Below are positions 35,442 through 44,710 of a DNA stretch of 64,000 bases, one piece after another. Under the pieces are notes generated by a model. It saw only the letters and a program-made list of their open reading frames with translations. It did not search any database and was not told the origin of the DNA. How positions within the stretch are numbered: the first letter of the stretch is position 1; every line of letters starts with the position of its first letter. Location: the NCBI RefSeq assembly GCF_042677005.1, contig NZ_JBHTIF010000001.1:124001-188000 (forward strand), given 5' to 3'. The DNA is from Lysobacter_I brunescens. GTDB taxonomy: Bacteria > Pseudomonadota > Gammaproteobacteria > Xanthomonadales > Xanthomonadaceae. Both the position numbers and the translations under genes were made by a program.

Positions 35442-37037
35442 ATGCTCGATTCCGATCTGAAAGACCAGTTGCAGGCCTACCTGCAGAAGCTCACCCGTCC
35501 GGTCGAACTGGTCGCCGCGCTCGACGACGGCGAAGGTTCGCGCGAGCTGCGCGAACTGCTGGTCGAACTGACCCAGCTCTCGGACAAGGTGTCGCTGCGC
35601 GAAGCGCGCGAACCAGGCGACCGCGTGCCGTCGTTCGCCATCGCCAGCCCGGCCGCGGGCCACGACATCTCGCTGCGCTTCGCCGGCACGCCGCTGGGCC
35701 ATGAATTCACCTCGCTAGTGCTGGCGCTGCTGCAGGTCGGCGGCCATCCGCCGAAGCTCGATGCGGCGACGATCGACCGCATCCGTGCCCTCGAAGGCGA
35801 CTACGCGTTCGAGACCTTCTTCTCGCTCGACTGCCACAACTGCCCCGACGTGGTGCAGGCGCTGAACCTGATGGCGGTGCTGAACCCGCGCATCCGCCAC
35901 GTCGCGATCGACGGCGCCCGCTTCCAGGACGAGGTCGCCGCGCGCGAAGTGATGTCGGTGCCGGCCGTGTTCCTCAACGGCGAAATCTTCGCCTACGGGC
36001 GCATGGGCATCGACGAGATCCTCGCCAAGCTCGACGCCAGCGGTGGCGCGCGCGCAGCGGCGGAACTGTCGGAGAAGGCGCCGTACGACGTGCTGATCGT
36101 CGGCGGCGGCCCGGCCGGCGCGGCGGCAGGCATCTACGCCGCGCGCAAGGGCATCCGCACCGGCATCGTCGCCGAGCGCTTCGGCGGCCAGGTGCTGGAC
36201 ACCATGGCGATCGAGAACTTCATTTCCGTGCCCGAGACCGACGGCCCGAAGCTGGCCGCCGCGATGGAGCGCCACGTGCGCGACTACGAGGTCGACATCA
36301 TGAACCTGCAGCGCGCCGAACGCCTGCTGCCGGCCGGCGACGATGGCCTGGTCGAAGTGCAGCTGGCCAGCGGCGCCTCGCTGAAGTCGAAGACCGTGTT
36401 GCTGTCGACCGGCGCGCGCTGGCGGCAGATGAACGTGCCCGGCGAGGAGCAGTACCGCAACAAGGGCGTGGCCTACTGCCCGCACTGCGACGGCCCGCTG
36501 TTCAAGGGCAAGCGCGTGGCGGTGGTCGGCGGCGGGAACTCCGGCGTGGAGGCTGCGATCGACCTGGCTGGCATCGTCGAGCACGTCACCCTGATCGAGT
36601 TCGACAGCAAGCTGCGCGCCGACGAGGTGCTGCAGCGCAAGCTGCGCAGCCTGCCGAACGTGCGCGTGATCGTCTCGGCCCAGACCACCGAAGTGCTGGG
36701 CGACGGCCGCCGGGTCAACGCGCTGGCCTACGTCGACCGCACCACCCACGAGGCCCACGTCGTGCCGCTGGAAGGCGTGTTCGTGCAGATCGGCCTGCTG
36801 CCCAACACCGAGTGGCTGAAGGGCACGGTCGAGTTGACGCCGCGTGGCGAGATCATCATTGACGACCGCGGCCAGACCTCGCTGCCGGGCGTGTTCGCGG
36901 CGGGCGACGCGACCACGGTGCCCTACAAGCAGATCGTCATTGCGATGAGCGAAGGCTCGAAGGCGGCGCTGTCGGCGTTCGACCACCTCATCCGGCACAG
37001 CGCGCCCGCGGAAAGCGCCGTGGCGCAGGCAAGCTGA
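35442..37037 (+). CDS. ahpF: Alkyl hydroperoxide reductase subunit F
   Basis: NADH-dependent flavoprotein disulfide reductase that reduces AhpC. It is 531 residues. The N-terminal double-thioredoxin domain has its redox pair in CHNC (C131, C134). The thioredoxin-reductase-like body starts with the FAD site LIVGGGPAGAAAGIYAARKG, contains the active disulfide CPHC (C346, C349), and has the NADH site VVGGGNSGVEAAIDLAG. All three elements are intact. Confidence 0.97.
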   Translation: MLDSDLKDQLQAYLQKLTRPVELVAALDDGEGSRELRELLVELTQLSDKVSLREAREPGDRVPSFAIASPAAGHDISLRFAGTPLGHEFTSLVLALLQVGGHPPKLDAATIDRIRALEGDYAFETFFSLDCHNCPDVVQALNLMAVLNPRIRHVAIDGARFQDEVAAREVMSVPAVFLNGEIFAYGRMGIDEILAKLDASGGARAAAELSEKAPYDVLIVGGGPAGAAAGIYAARKGIRTGIVAERFGGQVLDTMAIENFISVPETDGPKLAAAMERHVRDYEVDIMNLQRAERLLPAGDDGLVEVQLASGASLKSKTVLLSTGARWRQMNVPGEEQYRNKGVAYCPHCDGPLFKGKRVAVVGGGNSGVEAAIDLAGIVEHVTLIEFDSKLRADEVLQRKLRSLPNVRVIVSAQTTEVLGDGRRVNALAYVDRTTHEAHVVPLEGVFVQIGLLPNTEWLKGTVELTPRGEIIIDDRGQTSLPGVFAAGDATTVPYKQIVIAMSEGSKAALSAFDHLIRHSAPAESAVAQAS

Positions 37038-37332
37038 ACGACCGGGTTGACCTGTCGTGGCGCGTTCGTCGCCTGCGGTGCCAACCTGTCAGAAGGGACA
37101 GTACCCGGCATGCGCATGCGTCGTCGAAAGTCGGAGGCGGATCGCACCCGCCCGCGCAGGACATGCGGCTGGCCGGCGCGCACTGCATGCATGACATCCT
37201 GAACACCGCGCCGGTCCCTGACGGGACCGGTCCCCGATACGATGGCAAGCGCGTTCATCGTATCGATGCGGCCCGCAAGGCCGCGCCATCGGACCGCCAC
37301 GCGGCGGCCCGCACGTCGAGGAGACTGCGCCG

Positions 37333-38286
37333 ATGAACCTGCGCGACCTGAAGTACCTGGTGGCCCTGGCCGATCACAAGCACTTCGGTCGTGCGGCGGC
37401 GGCCTGCTTCATCAGCCAGCCCACGCTGTCGACCCAGATCAAGAAGCTCGAGGACGAGCTGGGCATCTCGCTGGTCGAACGCGCGCCGCGACGCATCATG
37501 CTAACCCCCGCCGGGCGCGACGCCGCCGAACGCGCGCGCCGCATCGTCGCCGACGTGGAGGAAATGAAGGAAGCCGCGCGCCGCAGCCGGAATCCCGAGG
37601 CCGGCACGGTGCGCCTGGGCATCTTCCCGACCCTGGGCCCCTATCTGCTGCCGCACGTCGTGCCGCAGGTGCGCAGCCGGTTCCCGGCGCTGGAGCTGCT
37701 GCTGGTCGAGGAAAAGACCGAGGTCATCCTGCGCCAGCTGCGCGAGGGCCGGCTCGACGCCGGCGTGCTGGCGCTGCCACTGCACGACGAACAGCTGCAC
37801 GTGGAATCCCTGTTCGAGGAGCCTTTCGTGCTCGCGGTCCCCGAGGCGCACGCGCTGGCCCGCGCGCCCGGTCCGCTGACGATGCAGGACCTCAGCCAGG
37901 AAAGCCTGTTGCTGCTCGAAGACGGCCACTGCCTGCGCGACCAGGCGCTGGACGTGTGCCACATGGCCGGCGCCGGGGAGAAATCCGGCTTCCGCGCGAC
38001 CTCGCTGGAAACCCTGCGGCAGATGGTCGCGGCGAACGTCGGCATCACCCTGCTCCCGGCCCTGGCGGTCAAGCCGCCGGTGGCGCCGGCCCAGCACATC
38101 CGCCTGCTGCCGTTCCGCGACCCGCCCCCCAGCCGGCGCATCGCGATGGTCTGGCGGCGCAGTTCGGCGATGGCCGAATTCCTGTCGCGCCTGGCCGAGG
38201 TCTTCCGCGCGCTGCCGCCGGACCTGCTCGACACCGATCACCTGCAGGCCACGGCACCGACGCCGTTCGTGCGCGCGCAGCGCTGA
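37333..38286 (+). CDS. oxyR: Peroxide-sensing regulator OxyR
   Basis: LysR-family activator of peroxide defence. It is 317 residues: an N-terminal winged helix-turn-helix (AACFISQPTLSTQIKKLEDELG) and a sensor domain. The redox-sensing cysteines are present as C200 and C209 in EDGHCLRDQALDVC, equivalent to E. coli C199 and C208, which distinguishes it from other LysR proteins. GAGGAGAC lies before the ATG. It sits 295 bases after ahpF and probably has its own promoter. Confidence 0.95.
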   Translation: MNLRDLKYLVALADHKHFGRAAAACFISQPTLSTQIKKLEDELGISLVERAPRRIMLTPAGRDAAERARRIVADVEEMKEAARRSRNPEAGTVRLGIFPTLGPYLLPHVVPQVRSRFPALELLLVEEKTEVILRQLREGRLDAGVLALPLHDEQLHVESLFEEPFVLAVPEAHALARAPGPLTMQDLSQESLLLLEDGHCLRDQALDVCHMAGAGEKSGFRATSLETLRQMVAANVGITLLPALAVKPPVAPAQHIRLLPFRDPPPSRRIAMVWRRSSAMAEFLSRLAEVFRALPPDLLDTDHLQATAPTPFVRAQR

Positions 38287-38370
38287 GCAGGACGCAGCGC
38301 GCAGTCTCCGCGCTATCCTCGACGCCGGGCATCGTCGCCCGGCTCCGTCGATCGCAGGACACCGTTCCCC

Positions 38371-38802
38371 ATGCATCCCGAAGGCATGCGTCTCAAAGGC
38401 TCGCAGACCGAAGCCAATCTGAAACTCGCGTTCTCCAGCGAGGCCCAGGCCAACCGTCGCTACCTGTACTTCGCGCAGAAGGCCGACATCGAAGGCCTCG
38501 CCGACGTGGCCATGGTGTTCCGCTCCACGGCGGAGGGCGAAACCGGGCATGCGCACGGCCACCTCGAATATCTGGAAGTCTGCGGCGACCCGGCCACCGG
38601 CCTGCCCTTCGGCGACACCGCCAGCAACCTGCGCAGCGCGATCGCAGGCGAAACCCACGAATACGCCGACCTGTACCCGGGCATGGCGAAAGTGGCGCGC
38701 GATGAAGGCTTCGACGAGATCGCAGACTGGTTCGAGACCCTGGCGAAAGCCGAACGCTCGCACGCCAACCGCTTCCAGAAAGCGCTGAACGCGCTCGACT
38801 GA
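38371..38802 (+). CDS. Rubrerythrin (di-iron domain only)
   Basis: Di-iron peroxidase-like protein of 143 residues. Four-helix-bundle metal ligands are visible in the spaced motifs SSEAQANRRY, EGETGHAHGH, AGETHEYADLY and AERSHANRF. The C-terminal rubredoxin domain of classical rubrerythrin is missing, as in many aerobic forms. It stands between oxyR and a DUF3501 gene, fitting a role in peroxide reduction. The electron donor is not evident here. Confidence 0.93.
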   Translation: MHPEGMRLKGSQTEANLKLAFSSEAQANRRYLYFAQKADIEGLADVAMVFRSTAEGETGHAHGHLEYLEVCGDPATGLPFGDTASNLRSAIAGETHEYADLYPGMAKVARDEGFDEIADWFETLAKAERSHANRFQKALNALD

Positions 38803-38814
38803 ACGCGTCGCGCC

Positions 38815-39396
38815 ATGCAGCCGCTCACCCGCGCCGACCTGATGCCGCTGGAAACCTATGCCGTCGAACGCCCGGCGTTCCGCGCGCGCGTGCTGGCGCA
38901 CAAGCGGGCACGCCGGCTGTCGCTGGGGGCGCACGCCACGCTGCTATTCGAGGACCGCCTGACGGTGCAGTACCAGGTGCAGGAGATGCTGCGGATCGAG
39001 CGCATCTTCGAACCCGCCGGGATCCAGGCCGAGCTGGACGCCTACAACCTGCTCGTGCCCGGCGGCGGCGACCTGCGCGCGACCCTGCTGATCGAGTATC
39101 CGGACGCGGCGCAGCGACGCGATGCGCTGGCCGCGCTGGGCGGCATCGAGCATGGCGTCTTCGCCGAAGTCGACGGCCTCGGTCGCGCGACCACGCATGC
39201 CGACGAGGACCTGCCGCGCAGCACCGATGCGCGCACCGCCGCCGTGCATTTCCTGCGCTGCGCCTTCACTGCGGACGCGATCGCCGCGCTGCGCGCCGGG
39301 GCCGGACTCGCCTTCGGCATCGACGATGCGCGCATGCCGCTGCGCGTCGACACCACGCCTGCGCTGCGCGCGGCGCTGCTGCGCGATTTCGACTGA
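38815..39396 (+). CDS. DUF3501 family protein
   Basis: A 193-residue soluble protein resembling DUF3501. The opening LTRADLMPLETYAVERPAFRARVLAHKRARRLSLG and the central QYQVQEMLRIERIFE are typical of the family. DUF3501 genes commonly accompany rubrerythrin and a Cys-rich iron-sulfur protein; here the rubrerythrin is 12 bases upstream but the iron-sulfur partner is not in the cluster. The biochemical role is unknown, with involvement in peroxide or iron-sulfur metabolism inferred from context. Confidence 0.85.
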   Translation: MQPLTRADLMPLETYAVERPAFRARVLAHKRARRLSLGAHATLLFEDRLTVQYQVQEMLRIERIFEPAGIQAELDAYNLLVPGGGDLRATLLIEYPDAAQRRDALAALGGIEHGVFAEVDGLGRATTHADEDLPRSTDARTAAVHFLRCAFTADAIAALRAGAGLAFGIDDARMPLRVDTTPALRAALLRDFD

Positions 39397-39406
39397 GTCC
39401 GTTCCG

Positions 39407-40054
39407 ATGCCCGCTGCGATGCTCCGCTGGCTGCTGATCTTCATCGTCGTCGCGGCCGGCGCCTGGTGGTTGGGCGCGCCCGATCCCGTAGCCAGCGCGC
39501 CGGCCGGCGCCACGCTGCGCGCGACCGGCTGCCCGTTGCCGATACAGCGCGTGGGCGACGATGGCACGTTGCAGAGCGATGCCCCCGGCGACATGCCCGG
39601 CTTCGCGCTCGCCGACGCCAGCGCCGAGCCGCTGGCCGGTTTCAGCGTCGCCGCACGCGTGCTGGCGCGCGAGGATTACCGCCACGATCGCGAAGCGCGC
39701 TACGCGCCGCTCGACCTGGCCCTGGCCTGGGGCCGCATGCGCGACGACCAGGTGCTCTCGCAGCTGGACATCTCGCAGTCCGGACGCTTCTACCGCTACC
39801 GCTGGCAGGGCGAACCGCCGCTGCCGCCGGACGAACTCATTCGCAGCAGCGCGAACATGCATCTGATTCCCGCCGACGACACCGTGCGTGCCGCGCTCGA
39901 CGACATCGACGCGGACGACCGCGTGCGCATCGACGGCTGGCTGGTGCAGGTGCGCGCCAGCGATGGCTGGCAGTGGCGCAGCTCGCTCACCCGCGAAGAC
40001 AGCGGCGCGGGCGCCTGCGAAGTGGTCTACGTCTGCGCGGTGACGCGCTTCTAG
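39407..40054 (+). CDS. Membrane-anchored protein of unknown function
   Basis: A 215-residue protein. One hydrophobic helix near the N-terminus (WLLIFIVVAAGAWWLGA, about 8-24) anchors a periplasmic domain with many aromatic and acidic residues, which includes a short SANMHLIPADD stretch and a C-terminal pair of cysteines in CEVVYVC. No family was recognised. It follows DUF3501 by 10 bases and probably belongs to the same transcript. Confidence 0.75.
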   Translation: MPAAMLRWLLIFIVVAAGAWWLGAPDPVASAPAGATLRATGCPLPIQRVGDDGTLQSDAPGDMPGFALADASAEPLAGFSVAARVLAREDYRHDREARYAPLDLALAWGRMRDDQVLSQLDISQSGRFYRYRWQGEPPLPPDELIRSSANMHLIPADDTVRAALDDIDADDRVRIDGWLVQVRASDGWQWRSSLTREDSGAGACEVVYVCAVTRF

Positions 40055-40081
40055 AGCGTGTCCAGCCGTCCCCCGAACGAA

Positions 40082-40112
40082 GACGCCCCCCGCGCAGCGC
40101 GCGGAGGGCGCC
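40082..40112. terminator. Hairpin between convergent genes
   Basis: GACGCCCCCCGCGC pairs with GCGCGGAGGGCGCC around AGC (12 of 14 pairs), between the stops of the anchored protein and the NTF2-like gene. Likely a bidirectional terminator. Confidence 0.7.
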
Positions 40113-40137
40113 GGGGAACGGCATGCAACCGCGTCGA

Positions 40138-40635
40138 TCAGCGACGGGCGATGCTGGCGGAGGTCGGCTCGGGCATCGCCGAGCTGTGGTGGTTCATGAT
40201 CTTCCACTCGCCGTCGATCTTCTCGTACAGGTAGGTGTAGCGCGCCTGCACCTTGACCGGCTTACCGTCCTTGGTGAGGGTGAAGGTGTAGACGCCCGCG
40301 TCCAGCGCGGTGTCGGCGTCGAGCATGCGGATCTCGCGATCGTCGATGACGCCCTGCGGCTTGGCCTTGAGGAAGTCGACGAAATAGCGCTCGATCGCGG
40401 CCGGGCCGACACGCACTTCGTTGGAGACGGTCGGCTGCAGCACGCCGTTCTGCGCGTACAGCGCGGCGACCTGCTTCGGCTTGCCGGTCGCCAGGGCGGC
40501 GTTCCAGCGGTCGAACAGCGCCGCGATCTCGCGGGTCTGGGCATCGTTGTGGGTCTTGCCCTTGTGGTCCTTGGCCACGGCCGTACCGGCGGCGAGGGAC
40601 AGGCTGAGACACAGGGTGGTGGCGAGCATGCGCAT
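40138..40635 (-). CDS. Secreted NTF2-like (SnoaL/SgcJ-type) protein
   Basis: A 165-residue protein with a clear signal peptide (MRMLATTLCLSLSLAAGTAVA) and one NTF2-like cone domain, recognisable by IAALFDRWNAALATGKPKQVAALYAQNGVLQPT, the PAAIERYFVDFLK helix and the final strand GEWKIMNHHSSAMPE. That order matches the SgcJ/EcaC and CaMKII-association type. The active role is unknown. A GAAGGAAGA site precedes the ATG at 40635. It is monocistronic. Confidence 0.88.
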   Translation of the reverse strand: MRMLATTLCLSLSLAAGTAVAKDHKGKTHNDAQTREIAALFDRWNAALATGKPKQVAALYAQNGVLQPTVSNEVRVGPAAIERYFVDFLKAKPQGVIDDREIRMLDADTALDAGVYTFTLTKDGKPVKVQARYTYLYEKIDGEWKIMNHHSSAMPEPTSASIARR

Positions 40636-40765
40636 GCGGATCTTCCTTCTGTGGGAGGGTCAAGGGACTTTGTGGGACTGCGGGCCGGAACGGGTGTCCG
40701 GAACACGGGGCCAGTGTCCCGGCGCCGCGCTTGGCAACCGTCTGCCGACCGGCGTACATTGGGCT

Positions 40766-41518
40766 ATGCCGAACAGCAGACACGCCCCCCCCCGCCCCAT
40801 CGCCGGCGAATGGCGCGCCTCCCTGCGCCGCGACGCCGGCGACACCACCCGCCTCCGCTGCCTGCTCGCTGCTGCCGAAGCGCTGCCGTCGATCACCGAT
40901 CCCGCCCAGGCCCGCGAGCGCCTGCTCGCGGCCGCGCTGTCGCTGCACGCGGCGCGCGACGGCGTGGTGCTCGGCCTGCGCGGCGACCGCTGGCAGGTGC
41001 TCGCCGCCGAAGGCCGCGCACTGCCGCCCGGCGCCAGCCTGCCCGGCGGCTGGCCCGGCGCCCCGGCCGACGTCATCGCCGCGCGCGCGACGCGGGCCCT
41101 CGACTGGTGGATGGGCCCGCGCACGCCGATGCGGATGATCGAAGCGCCCATCGCGATCTGCGGCGAAACCCACGGCGTGCTGTCGATCGCGATCGCGCCG
41201 GAAGCGCCCTGCCCGGAAGACGACCGCCGCGCGCTCGGCGCTCTGGCGGCGATGCTGGCGGCGCATGTCGTCGCGACCGCTCCCACGCCACGCCGGACCC
41301 GGCGCAGCGCCGACCCGCGCCTCGCCAGCCTGACCCGGCGCGAACGCCAGGTGCTGGCCCTGCTGCCGCGCGGACTGACCAATGCCGCACTGGCCGAGGA
41401 GCTGGGCATCGCACCGGGCACGGCCAAGGTCCACGTCGAACGCATCCTCCACAAGCTGGCGCTGGCCGACCGCACCCAGGCGGCCGTGTTCGCGATGCGC
41501 CAGGGGGTGGCGACATGA
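40766..41518 (+). CDS. LuxR-type regulator with GAF-like sensor domain
   Basis: A 250-residue cytoplasmic regulator. Residues about 25-165 look like a GAF sensor fold (ATRALDWWMGPRTPMRMIEAPIAICGETHGVLSIA), and residues about 190-250 form a LuxR helix-turn-helix: LTRRERQVLALLPRGLTNAALAEELGIAPGTAKVHVERIL. No receiver domain is present, so it is not directly phosphorylated. Its stop overlaps the histidine kinase start (ATGA), suggesting that the three genes 40766-43904 act in one signalling pathway. The signal is unknown. Confidence 0.87.
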   Translation: MPNSRHAPPRPIAGEWRASLRRDAGDTTRLRCLLAAAEALPSITDPAQARERLLAAALSLHAARDGVVLGLRGDRWQVLAAEGRALPPGASLPGGWPGAPADVIAARATRALDWWMGPRTPMRMIEAPIAICGETHGVLSIAIAPEAPCPEDDRRALGALAAMLAAHVVATAPTPRRTRRSADPRLASLTRRERQVLALLPRGLTNAALAEELGIAPGTAKVHVERILHKLALADRTQAAVFAMRQGVAT

Positions 41519-43446
41519 GCGCGGGCACCGGCATGGGTCCGCTGGCCGCCGCGCGCCGCTGGCTGGCCGGTTCGATGCTGCGCAAGAGCTTGGCGGCGGT
41601 GGCTCTGCCGATGCTGCTGCTGGTCGTGGCGGTGGTGGCGATCGGTCGTCTCGAACAACAGACCGCGCGCGCCGAGCAGGATGTGCGCCGCACCCTGCAG
41701 GTGCTGAGCGACCTGCATGAGGCGCACAGCCTGCTGGCCGAAACCGCCGCCGCTCTGCGCGGCTACCGGCTGGTGCGCCGCGACGCCTTCCTCGATCCCT
41801 ACCGCCTCGCCGAACCGCGTCTGCAGGAGCTGCTCGACCGCCTGCAGCGCGAGATCACCGATCCGGTGCAGGCCGCACGGATGGCGCGGGTGCGCCCGCT
41901 GTTCGAGGAGAAGATGCAGGGCTGGCGCGAACTGCTGGCGCCGGACCTGCAGCCGGACGCGGAACGCCGCCAGCTGATCCAGGGCAAGGCCAAGCTCGAC
42001 ATCCTGCGCGCCGAATTGCGTGCGATGCGCGAGTACGAGACCAGCCAGCTCGAACGGCGCACGCGCACGGCGCAGCTGTTGCGCCAACGCAACCTGGTCA
42101 TCACCCAGATCGCGACCGTGCTGGCCGGCCTGGGCGCAGTGGCGGCCGTGATGTGGTTCACCTCGGGCCTCGCGCGGCGCGCACGGCGGCTGGCGATGGA
42201 CGCCTCGCGTCTGGGCGAAGGCGAAGCGCTCGCCCCCGACGCGCACGGCAACGACGAACTCGCCCAGGTCGCGATGCGCCTGGCCGACGCCAGCCGGCTG
42301 CTGGCGGAACGCGCGGCGGAAACCCGTCGTGCCCGCGAGGACGCCGAAGCGGCCAACCAGGCGAAGACCGAATTCCTCTCGCGCAGCAGCCACGAACTGC
42401 GCACGCCGCTGAACGCGATCCTCGGCTATGCCCAGGTGCTGGAAGAGGACCTGGCCGGCCGCGACGGACACCGCTACGCGCAGCGCATCGTGTCCGCAGG
42501 GCGCCATCTGCTCGGCCTGATCAGCGAACTGCTCGACATCGCCAGGATCGAAGCCGGCCGGCTGGACCTGGCGCCGGAAGCCGTGGATCTGCCGACGGTG
42601 CTCGGCGAAGCGGTGGCGCTGGTGCAGCCCAACGCCGACGCGCGCGGCGTGTCGATCGCCGTGCATGCCGACGCGGCCACGGTCGAAGCCGACCCGCAGC
42701 GGCTGCGCCAGGTGCTGGTGAACCTGCTGTCGAACGCGATCAAGTTCAACCGCGAGCAGGGACGGGTCGAGGTGGTGTCGTCGGTGGCGGCCGGACGCGT
42801 GCGGATCGAAGTCCGCGACGAAGGCCCCGGCGTGCCGCCGGAGCGTCGCGCGCGGCTGTTCGTCCCCTTCGAACGCCTCGGTGCGGAACGCTCCGCCGTG
42901 GAAGGCACCGGCCTGGGCCTGGCGGTGAGCAAGCACCTGGTCGAAGCGATGGGCGGCGAAGTCGGGTTCGACGACGCCCCGGGCGGCGGCGCCTGCGTGT
43001 GGCTGGCGCTGCCGCTGTCCTCGCGCGCACCGGCCGCAGCGCACGAGGCCGCGCCGGCGCGCGATCGCGCAGCGCAGACGCCGCGTCACGTGCTCAGCGT
43101 GGAGGACAACCCGTCCAACCAGGCCCTGATCGAGACCCTGCTGTCGCGCCGAGCGGGCTGGCACCTGCGCCACGCCGACACGCTGGCAGCCGCACGCGAG
43201 GCGCTGGCGGCGGAGGCGCCCGACCTGGTGCTGCTGGACCTGCACCTGCCCGACGGACGCGGCGAACAGCTGATCGCGCACATGCGCGCCTCAGGGCGCT
43301 GGGCCCGCATCCCGGTGGTCGCGGTCACCGCTGACGCCACCGACGCCACCCTCGCCGCCGCGCGCGCGGCGGGCGCCGACGAGGTCATCACCAAACCCAT
43401 CGACGTGGCGCGCTTCCACGCCACCCTCGCACGGCTGCTGGCATGA
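41515..43446 (+). CDS. Hybrid sensor histidine kinase
   Basis: A 643-residue inner-membrane kinase. A first membrane span lies near residues 26-44, followed by a periplasmic helical sensor of about 150 residues (four-helix or CHASE3-like), a second span near 198-218, a HAMP-like linker, the HisKA dimer with His293 in SSHELRTPLNAI, the HATPase domain (LLSNAIKFN, GTGLGLAVSKHLVEAMGG), and a C-terminal receiver with the phospho-acceptor Asp575 in LLDLHLPDGRG. It overlaps the LuxR gene upstream and the receiver gene downstream by four bases each. Confidence 0.94.
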   Translation: MSAGTGMGPLAAARRWLAGSMLRKSLAAVALPMLLLVVAVVAIGRLEQQTARAEQDVRRTLQVLSDLHEAHSLLAETAAALRGYRLVRRDAFLDPYRLAEPRLQELLDRLQREITDPVQAARMARVRPLFEEKMQGWRELLAPDLQPDAERRQLIQGKAKLDILRAELRAMREYETSQLERRTRTAQLLRQRNLVITQIATVLAGLGAVAAVMWFTSGLARRARRLAMDASRLGEGEALAPDAHGNDELAQVAMRLADASRLLAERAAETRRAREDAEAANQAKTEFLSRSSHELRTPLNAILGYAQVLEEDLAGRDGHRYAQRIVSAGRHLLGLISELLDIARIEAGRLDLAPEAVDLPTVLGEAVALVQPNADARGVSIAVHADAATVEADPQRLRQVLVNLLSNAIKFNREQGRVEVVSSVAAGRVRIEVRDEGPGVPPERRARLFVPFERLGAERSAVEGTGLGLAVSKHLVEAMGGEVGFDDAPGGGACVWLALPLSSRAPAAAHEAAPARDRAAQTPRHVLSVEDNPSNQALIETLLSRRAGWHLRHADTLAAAREALAAEAPDLVLLDLHLPDGRGEQLIAHMRASGRWARIPVVAVTADATDATLAAARAAGADEVITKPIDVARFHATLARLLA

Positions 43447-43904
43447 ATCGCGACGACGTGTTCGCCTCCCGGATCCTGCTCGTCGACGACGAAGACGCCA
43501 ACCTGCGCCTGCTCGAAGACCTGCTCGCGCGCGAAGGCTTCCACCAGGTGGTCGCCACCACCGATCCGACCCGGGTCGCCGACCTGGTGCGCGCGTTCTC
43601 GCCGGACCTGGTCCTGCTCGACCTGAAGATGCCGGAGATGGACGGCTACGCCGTGCTGGAGGCGCTGGGCCGCACGCTGGATCCGCGCGACTTCCTGCCG
43701 GTGATCGTGCTCACCGCCGACCCCAGCCGCTCCGCCCGGCATCGCGCGCTGGGTCTCGGCGCGAAGGATTACCTGACCAAGCCCTTCGACCCGTTCGAAG
43801 TCGCCCTGCGCGTGTGGAACGCGCTCGAAACACGGCTGCTGTTCAAGGAACTCCGCGCCCTGCTCCCGGAACACGCGGCACCGCCGCGCTGGACGGGTGG
43901 CTGA
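43443..43904 (+). CDS. Stand-alone receiver-domain response regulator
   Basis: A 153-residue protein made of one receiver domain with acidic pair VDDEDAN, phospho-acceptor Asp60 in LLDLKMPEMDG, Thr in VLTAD and Lys in LTKPFDP. The last 30 residues hold only a short helix, no DNA-binding or output domain. It should take phosphate from the kinase encoded just upstream and act by protein contact or as a phosphate sink; similar receivers head HD-GYP proteins, but that domain is not present here. Confidence 0.92.
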   Translation: MNRDDVFASRILLVDDEDANLRLLEDLLAREGFHQVVATTDPTRVADLVRAFSPDLVLLDLKMPEMDGYAVLEALGRTLDPRDFLPVIVLTADPSRSARHRALGLGAKDYLTKPFDPFEVALRVWNALETRLLFKELRALLPEHAAPPRWTGG

Positions 43905-43976
43905 GCGCAGCCGGAATCGCTTCGCGTTGCCCACCCTGCCCCGAGAAAACATGCTTCCGATGCATCGAAGCGCTCG

Positions 43977-43995
43977 CCCCCTTTTCCAAAGGGGG
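43977..43995. terminator. Hairpin between convergent genes
   Basis: CCCCCTTT/AAAGGGGG with a 3-base loop lies between the receiver gene and msrA. A possible bidirectional terminator, with no long T-run. Confidence 0.55.
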
Positions 43996-44013
43996 CCTGG
44001 ATCACCGCTGCAA

Positions 44014-44676
44014 TCAGCCGGCCAGCCCCACCGGACAACTCACGCCCGTGCCGCCAAGACCGCAGTAGCCCCCCGGATGCTTCGACAGGTACTGCTGGTG
44101 CTCGTCCTCGGCGTAGTAGAACGTCGGTGCCGGCTGCACGATTTCCGTCGTGATGGCACCGTAACCGGCTGCGGTCAGACCGGCCTGGAACGCATCCCGG
44201 CTGGCCAGCGCCGCCGCATGCTGCGCCTCGGTGCTGCTGTAGATCGCGGAGCGGTACTGCGTCCCGGTGTCGTTGCCCTGGCGCATGCCCTGGGTGGGGT
44301 CGTGGTTTTCCCAGAAGGTCTTCAGCAGCGCGTCGAAGGCGACCTGCGCGGGGTCGTAGACCACCAGCACCACTTCGGTGTGGCCGGTCTCGCCGCTGCA
44401 GACCTCGCGATAGGTCGGATTCGGCGTGTAGCCGCCCGCATAGCCGACCGCCGTGGTGAACACGCCCGGCAGCGACCAGAACTTGCGCTCGGCGCCCCAG
44501 AAACAGCCCATGCCGAACTGCGCCTGCGACAGGCCCTCGAAGGCGTCGCGCAGCGGACGACCGTGGACATGGTGGACGTTGCGCAGGGGCATCGCCTCGC
44601 TGCGGCCCGGCAGGGCGCGGTCCGGCGACGGCATGCGCTGTTTCCACGCACCGATTCCCAGCAGCGACTCGAACAT
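44014..44676 (-). CDS. msrA: Peptide methionine-S-sulfoxide reductase
   Basis: Repairs methionine S-sulfoxide in proteins. It is 220 residues with the catalytic Cys58 in GMGCFWGAERKF; YAGGYTPNPTYREVCSGETGHTEVV and the resolving cysteine region near the C-terminus (GGYCGLGGTGVSCP) are present. About 45 residues precede the catalytic core, as in the long MsrA class of proteobacteria. An AAGGAGAAT ribosome binding site precedes the start. Probably cytoplasmic, as no signal peptide is seen. Confidence 0.96.
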   Translation of the reverse strand: MFESLLGIGAWKQRMPSPDRALPGRSEAMPLRNVHHVHGRPLRDAFEGLSQAQFGMGCFWGAERKFWSLPGVFTTAVGYAGGYTPNPTYREVCSGETGHTEVVLVVYDPAQVAFDALLKTFWENHDPTQGMRQGNDTGTQYRSAIYSSTEAQHAAALASRDAFQAGLTAAGYGAITTEIVQPAPTFYYAEDEHQQYLSKHPGGYCGLGGTGVSCPVGLAG

Positions 44677-44710
44677 GCGGATTCTCCTTCGTTGAGGGCG
44701 ACGCGGCGGC

